In this document: positions 5,686-7,422 of the stretch, piece by piece | Position numbering within the stretch: the stretch's first letter is position 1 | Layout: each line of letters starts with the position of its first letter | Assembly: GCA_009700815.1 (NCBI GenBank) | Contig: WLLG01000101.1 | Location: 1-7,422 of the forward strand | Reading direction: 5' to 3' | Length of the DNA: 7,422 bases | From: Actinomycetota bacterium | Lineage (GTDB): Bacteria; Actinomycetota; Acidimicrobiia; Acidimicrobiales; Microtrichaceae | Translations under genes and position numbers: made by a program | The notes under the pieces: generated by a model | What the model was told of the DNA's origin: nothing | What the model saw: the letters and a program-made list of their open reading frames with translations, nothing else | Database searches by the model: none

Positions 5686-5970
5686 ATGGCAGCGATCGAG
5701 AGCGAGCAACTCGCCCGTGACCTGTCTCTAGTGAACCTTCACAACAGGTACGGCTCTGAAGTGAGCGGCGCGATTACACAGGACTACGACCAAGCCGCCG
5801 CCCTCTACCGGACCTGCCGACGAAACGGCGAAACTGTTCGCAGGCTCATCGACTGCTTGATCGCTTCAGTTGCTATTCGACTCGACGCTCCGGTCCTGCA
5901 CGCCGACGCTGACTTTGCAGCCTTGGCTCGCCACACACAACTCGCCCTTCACGCCAACTCGGCTAAGTAG
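5686..5970 (+). pseudogene. C-terminal remnant of a VapC-type PIN-domain toxin
   Basis: The 94 residues from about 30 onward match the second half of VapC ribonucleases: Asp-Tyr-Asp-Gln-Ala-Ala-Ala-Leu-Tyr, Gly-Glu-Thr-Val-Arg-Arg-Leu-Ile-Asp-Cys-Leu-Ile-Ala at 48-60, and Val-Leu-His-Ala-Asp-Ala-Asp-Phe at 70-77. The acidic residues Asp56, Asp74 and Asp76 of the PIN active site remain. The N-terminal third, with the first metal-binding Asp and the conserved Glu, is missing. The reading frame opens only after a TGA at 5677, and the other two plus-strand frames upstream hold stops and no PIN-like sequence, so this is a truncation, not a simple frameshift. No VapB antitoxin is recognisable nearby. 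The first 28 residues are not recognisably VapC and may mark the deletion joint. The short open frame could be translated, but nuclease activity is unlikely. Confidence 0.7.
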
Positions 5971-6140
5971 AAGGCGGTGAGTCAGTCAACGGCGGGTGCA
6001 TGGCGTACCGAGTGCGGAGGTCAGGCTGACATGCTCATCCCTATCCGGCGGGAAGACCACTGGGCCGAGCCCCTCGTAGAATTGCGAGTTCGCCACGGCC
6101 TTGTCGGCAGGTGAACACACCCAAACCGATGTTGACCTAC
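5971..6140. other. Convergent gap between the VapC remnant and the antitoxin
   Basis: About 170 bases separate two convergent units. There is a small perfect inverted repeat, GTCAG-G-CTGAC, at 6020-6030 but no hairpin followed by a T run on either strand. A minus-strand frame is open from about 6151 to a TGA at 5986-5988, with a GTG at 6120 giving 44 residues. It has no ribosome binding site and no recognised family, so I do not call it a gene. It may be decayed sequence. Confidence 0.4.
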
Positions 6141-6494
6141 TCAGCTGGCCGATCTCAAAACCGCATGACCTTCTCGAACAAGCTTGGCGATCGACCGATT
6201 CGCAGACAGGCCGGGCGCGACGCCGACCACGAGTTCGGACCCCACAGCGGTAGCCAGCTTTTCTAGCGTGTCCAGCGTTGGTCGAGTGCCGCCGCCTTCC
6301 ATCCGGGCGATGGCCGACTGGGTGGTTCCCATACGGGATGCGAGTTCGCCCTGGGTGAGACCGGCTTCGGTACGGAGCCGGAACACGAACTCTCGGAACT
6401 CAGAGATCCGGGCTTCGTCCTCGTAGGAAGCCTGGCCGCGTTCGGTGAGCGGTTCGGCGGCCAGTTCGGTCCAGGTAGTGCGCTTGGTTCCCAT
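6141..6494 (-). CDS. HigA-like XRE-family antitoxin
   Basis: This 117-residue protein has a Cro/CI-type helix-turn-helix at about 46-68 (Leu-Thr-Gln-Gly-Glu-Leu-Ala-Ser-Arg-Met-Gly-Thr-Thr-Gln-Ser-Ala-Ile-Ala-Arg-Met-Glu). It should neutralise the HigB-like toxin encoded immediately upstream and bind the shared operator to repress the pair. The ATG at 6494 is chosen because AAGGAG (minus strand, 6506-6501) lies 6 bases ahead. The open frame runs upstream to an ATG at 6566 inside the toxin gene, but that start has no comparable signal. The toxin stop at 6508 is 13 bases before this start and touches the ribosome binding site, so the two genes are tightly coupled. The N-terminal 35 residues before the helix-turn-helix are acidic and probably contact the toxin, an inference from the family. 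Confidence 0.88.
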   Translation of the reverse strand: MGTKRTTWTELAAEPLTERGQASYEDEARISEFREFVFRLRTEAGLTQGELASRMGTTQSAIARMEGGGTRPTLDTLEKLATAVGSELVVGVAPGLSANRSIAKLVREGHAVLRSAS

Positions 6495-6507
6495 GTCGTG
6501 CTCCTTC

Positions 6508-6852
6508 TCAGTCATCATCGAGCGTGTGGTCGTCGTCGATGCAGGTCTGCATTGCTCGACCAGCACGGTCGACTTCGTGGCGTTCTCGTTGGCGGGTCTT
6601 TACAAAGGTAGTCAGCAGGATGATCCGGCGACCTGATGCGATCCAATAGGTGATCCGGGTGGGACGACTGTTGAGGTAGAACCGAAGTTCACGGAGCTTC
6701 CCGTTCAGTTGTTTGGTATGCGGTTCGTCGAGGAGCGGCCCGAGTTGGGTGAGTCGGTCAATATGGAACCGGACCCGGGCCTGTTGTTCCTCGGTAAGGG
6801 CCATGTACCAGTCCCGAACCTCCGGCTCGAGTTCGACTTCCCCCCAAGACAT
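6508..6852 (-). CDS. HigB-like (RelE/ParE superfamily, Gp49-like) toxin
   Basis: This protein of about 114 residues matches the phage-derived Gp49-like HigB family: an initial Ser-Trp-Gly-Glu-Val-Glu-Leu-Glu-Pro-Glu-Val, then Lys-Gln-Leu-Asn-Gly-Lys-Leu-Arg-Glu-Leu-Arg, Arg-Ile-Thr-Tyr-Trp and Ile-Ile-Leu-Leu-Thr-Thr-Phe-Val-Lys-Thr, the usual core strands and basic residues. Such toxins cleave mRNA at the ribosome. The order toxin then antitoxin is typical of hig modules. An ATG at 6861 would add three residues, but homologues as I recall them begin at the Met-Ser-Trp, and a -10 box overlaps the earlier codon, so ATG 6852 is favoured. The C-terminal tail (Asp-Asp-Asp-His-Thr-Leu-Asp-Asp-Asp) is unusually acidic. 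No disabling change is visible, so the module looks intact. Confidence 0.86.
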   Translation of the reverse strand: MSWGEVELEPEVRDWYMALTEEQQARVRFHIDRLTQLGPLLDEPHTKQLNGKLRELRFYLNSRPTRITYWIASGRRIILLTTFVKTRQRERHEVDRAGRAMQTCIDDDHTLDDD

Positions 6853-6869
6853 AGCGTACATGCTATATC
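6848..6869. promoter_or_regulatory. Inverted repeat at the toxin start, probable HigA operator
   Basis: The 22 bases are an even-centred inverted repeat with 8 of 11 pairs complementary, built on ATAGC (6851-6855) and GCTAT (6862-6866). It covers both candidate start codons of the toxin and the presumed -10 box. This is the position expected for autorepression by the HigA antitoxin. Confidence 0.6.
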
Positions 6870-6888
6870 AATCTCGCGCCCATGTGAC
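6860..6888 (-). promoter_or_regulatory. Possible promoter of the toxin-antitoxin operon
   Basis: On the minus strand GTCACA (6888-6883, 4 of 6) and TAGCAT (6865-6860, 4 of 6) are 17 bases apart. The ATG at 6852 follows the -10 by seven bases, which would make the toxin mRNA leaderless. The boxes are weak; the spacing and the overlap with the inverted repeat are the main support. Confidence 0.35.
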
Positions 6889-6920
6889 ACACCTGCAAGG
6901 CGACACCGCTGGCCAACGAG

Positions 6921-7421
6921 TCACGCCACGTCCTCGTCGAGTTCCGCGAGGCGGTTCTCCACCATGGCCAAGAGGATCGACCGGTCGACATCCCAGTCAA
7001 GGGGCACCTGCACCGTCTTGATGTTCACCTTGTAGCCATCGAGCAATGGAGTAGCTGCTTCGAGCGCTCGGCCACCCCACGGCGCCAGCAGGATATGCCT
7101 AGTCTGCACGGACACGCCGAACACGTAGTCGTCCTCTCGGCGCAGCATCGGTTGGTTCCAGGCGATCACCGGTCGCAGTTCGGGGTGGGCTTCGGTAATC
7201 GTCGCGAACATCGCCCGAACTGTGCTCGCGCCTGCCGGATCGACCTTGGCGAGATAGTCGTCCACTGTGTCGAACCGCTTGGACGAGGTAGAGCCGCGGC
7301 AGAACATGACCAATGCGTTGGCATGCGCTCGGCTGAACCCGTGCTCCTCAGCGAGGTACGCGAACTGCTCGCCGTAACTCTGGTCAGCGCGTTCAGCCAT
7401 GCGGTCGAACCAGTAGGCCAT
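6921..7421 (-). CDS. DUF4287/DUF1801 (YdhG-like) domain protein, start possibly outside the window
   Basis: The 166 residues begin with a short DUF4287-like helical part (Leu-Ala-Glu-Glu-His-Gly-Phe-Ser-Arg-Ala-His-Ala-Asn-Ala at 23-36) followed by a YdhG/DUF1801 domain at about 50-160, with Ile-Ala-Trp-Asn-Gln-Pro-Met-Leu at 86-93, a Tyr-Val-Phe-Gly-Val strand, Ile-Leu-Leu-Ala-Pro-Trp-Gly at 110-116, and the closing Val-Gln-Val-Pro-Leu-Asp-Trp-Asp. The fold is an iron-chaperone/frataxin-like one by family knowledge; the biochemical role is not established. The ATG at 7421 is one base from the edge, so the true start and its ribosome binding site may lie further right. The gene precedes the toxin-antitoxin operon on the same strand, 68 bases before the toxin start, but that operon seems to have its own promoter. 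Confidence 0.8.
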   Translation of the reverse strand: MAYWFDRMAERADQSYGEQFAYLAEEHGFSRAHANALVMFCRGSTSSKRFDTVDDYLAKVDPAGASTVRAMFATITEAHPELRPVIAWNQPMLRREDDYVFGVSVQTRHILLAPWGGRALEAATPLLDGYKVNIKTVQVPLDWDVDRSILLAMVENRLAELDEDVA

Positions 7422-7422
7422 C

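Noticed and set aside
6020..6030. GTCAG-G-CTGAC inverted repeat as a terminator between convergent genes
   Set aside because: Five-base arms with a one-base centre cannot form a stable hairpin, and no T run follows on either strand.
5986..6120. Minus-strand 44-codon frame from GTG 6120 downstream of the antitoxin
   Set aside because: The composition looks somewhat protein-like (Ser-Gln-Phe-Tyr-Glu-Gly-Leu-Gly-Pro), but it is very short, has no ribosome binding site, and I recognise no family. It could be gene debris; a translated search would decide.
6495..6566. ATG at 6566 as the antitoxin start, adding 24 residues inside the toxin gene
   Set aside because: The AAGGAG six bases before ATG 6494 is far stronger, and the extension is a shadow of the toxin's coding sequence.

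Overview
The window looks like chromosome of a moderately high-GC actinobacterium (phylum Actinomycetota). The class II aldolase-like and amidohydrolase-2 proteins, the HigB toxin with its Trp-Gly-Glu-Val-Glu-Leu start, and three likely leaderless transcription starts are all typical of that group. This placement is inferred from gene content and signals; there is no rRNA or other marker gene to fix it. No insertion sequence, CRISPR array, tRNA or rRNA is visible.

Left part (1-3964) is metabolic. The tail of a probable glycerophosphodiester phosphodiesterase gene (1-132) enters from the left and converges on a minus-strand pair: a TetR-family repressor (1852-1190) and a methyltransferase (1193-174) of the sterol C-24 methyltransferase (Erg6/SMT) type, overlapping by ATGA and translationally coupled. 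Divergently, on the plus strand, lies a class II aldolase/adducin-fold enzyme (1968-2711) followed 23 bases later by an amidohydrolase-2 enzyme (2735-3964). The regulator has a very readable promoter (-35 TTGACG, 18-base spacer, -10 TACTAT) whose spacer is filled by a 21-bp near-perfect inverted repeat, the likely operator. That promoter places transcription start at the ATG at 1852, so the regulator is probably leaderless and autorepressed. The divergent arrangement suggests that one repressor controls a small lipid/steroid-like or aromatic-acid pathway, but the substrate is not known.

Centre (3965-5985): a 547-residue plus-strand protein joins an N-terminal Cys/His cluster, a Gly/Ala-rich membrane segment and a DUF726/TMCO4-like alpha/beta hydrolase with a visible Ser-Asp-His triad. 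It appears to have its own extended -10 promoter immediately after the amidohydrolase stop. Behind it come a canonical four-tract G-quadruplex motif and the C-terminal remnant of a VapC PIN-domain toxin.

Right part (5986-7422): a minus-strand HigB-HigA-type toxin-antitoxin pair (toxin first) with a promoter/operator palindrome at the toxin start, preceded by a DUF4287/DUF1801 (YdhG-like) gene that reaches the window edge. The centre and right part therefore look like an accessory patch: a membrane-linked hydrolase, one broken toxin and one intact toxin-antitoxin module. The hydrolase is the least explained gene and the best candidate for an undescribed function; a defence role is conjecture based on its neighbours.
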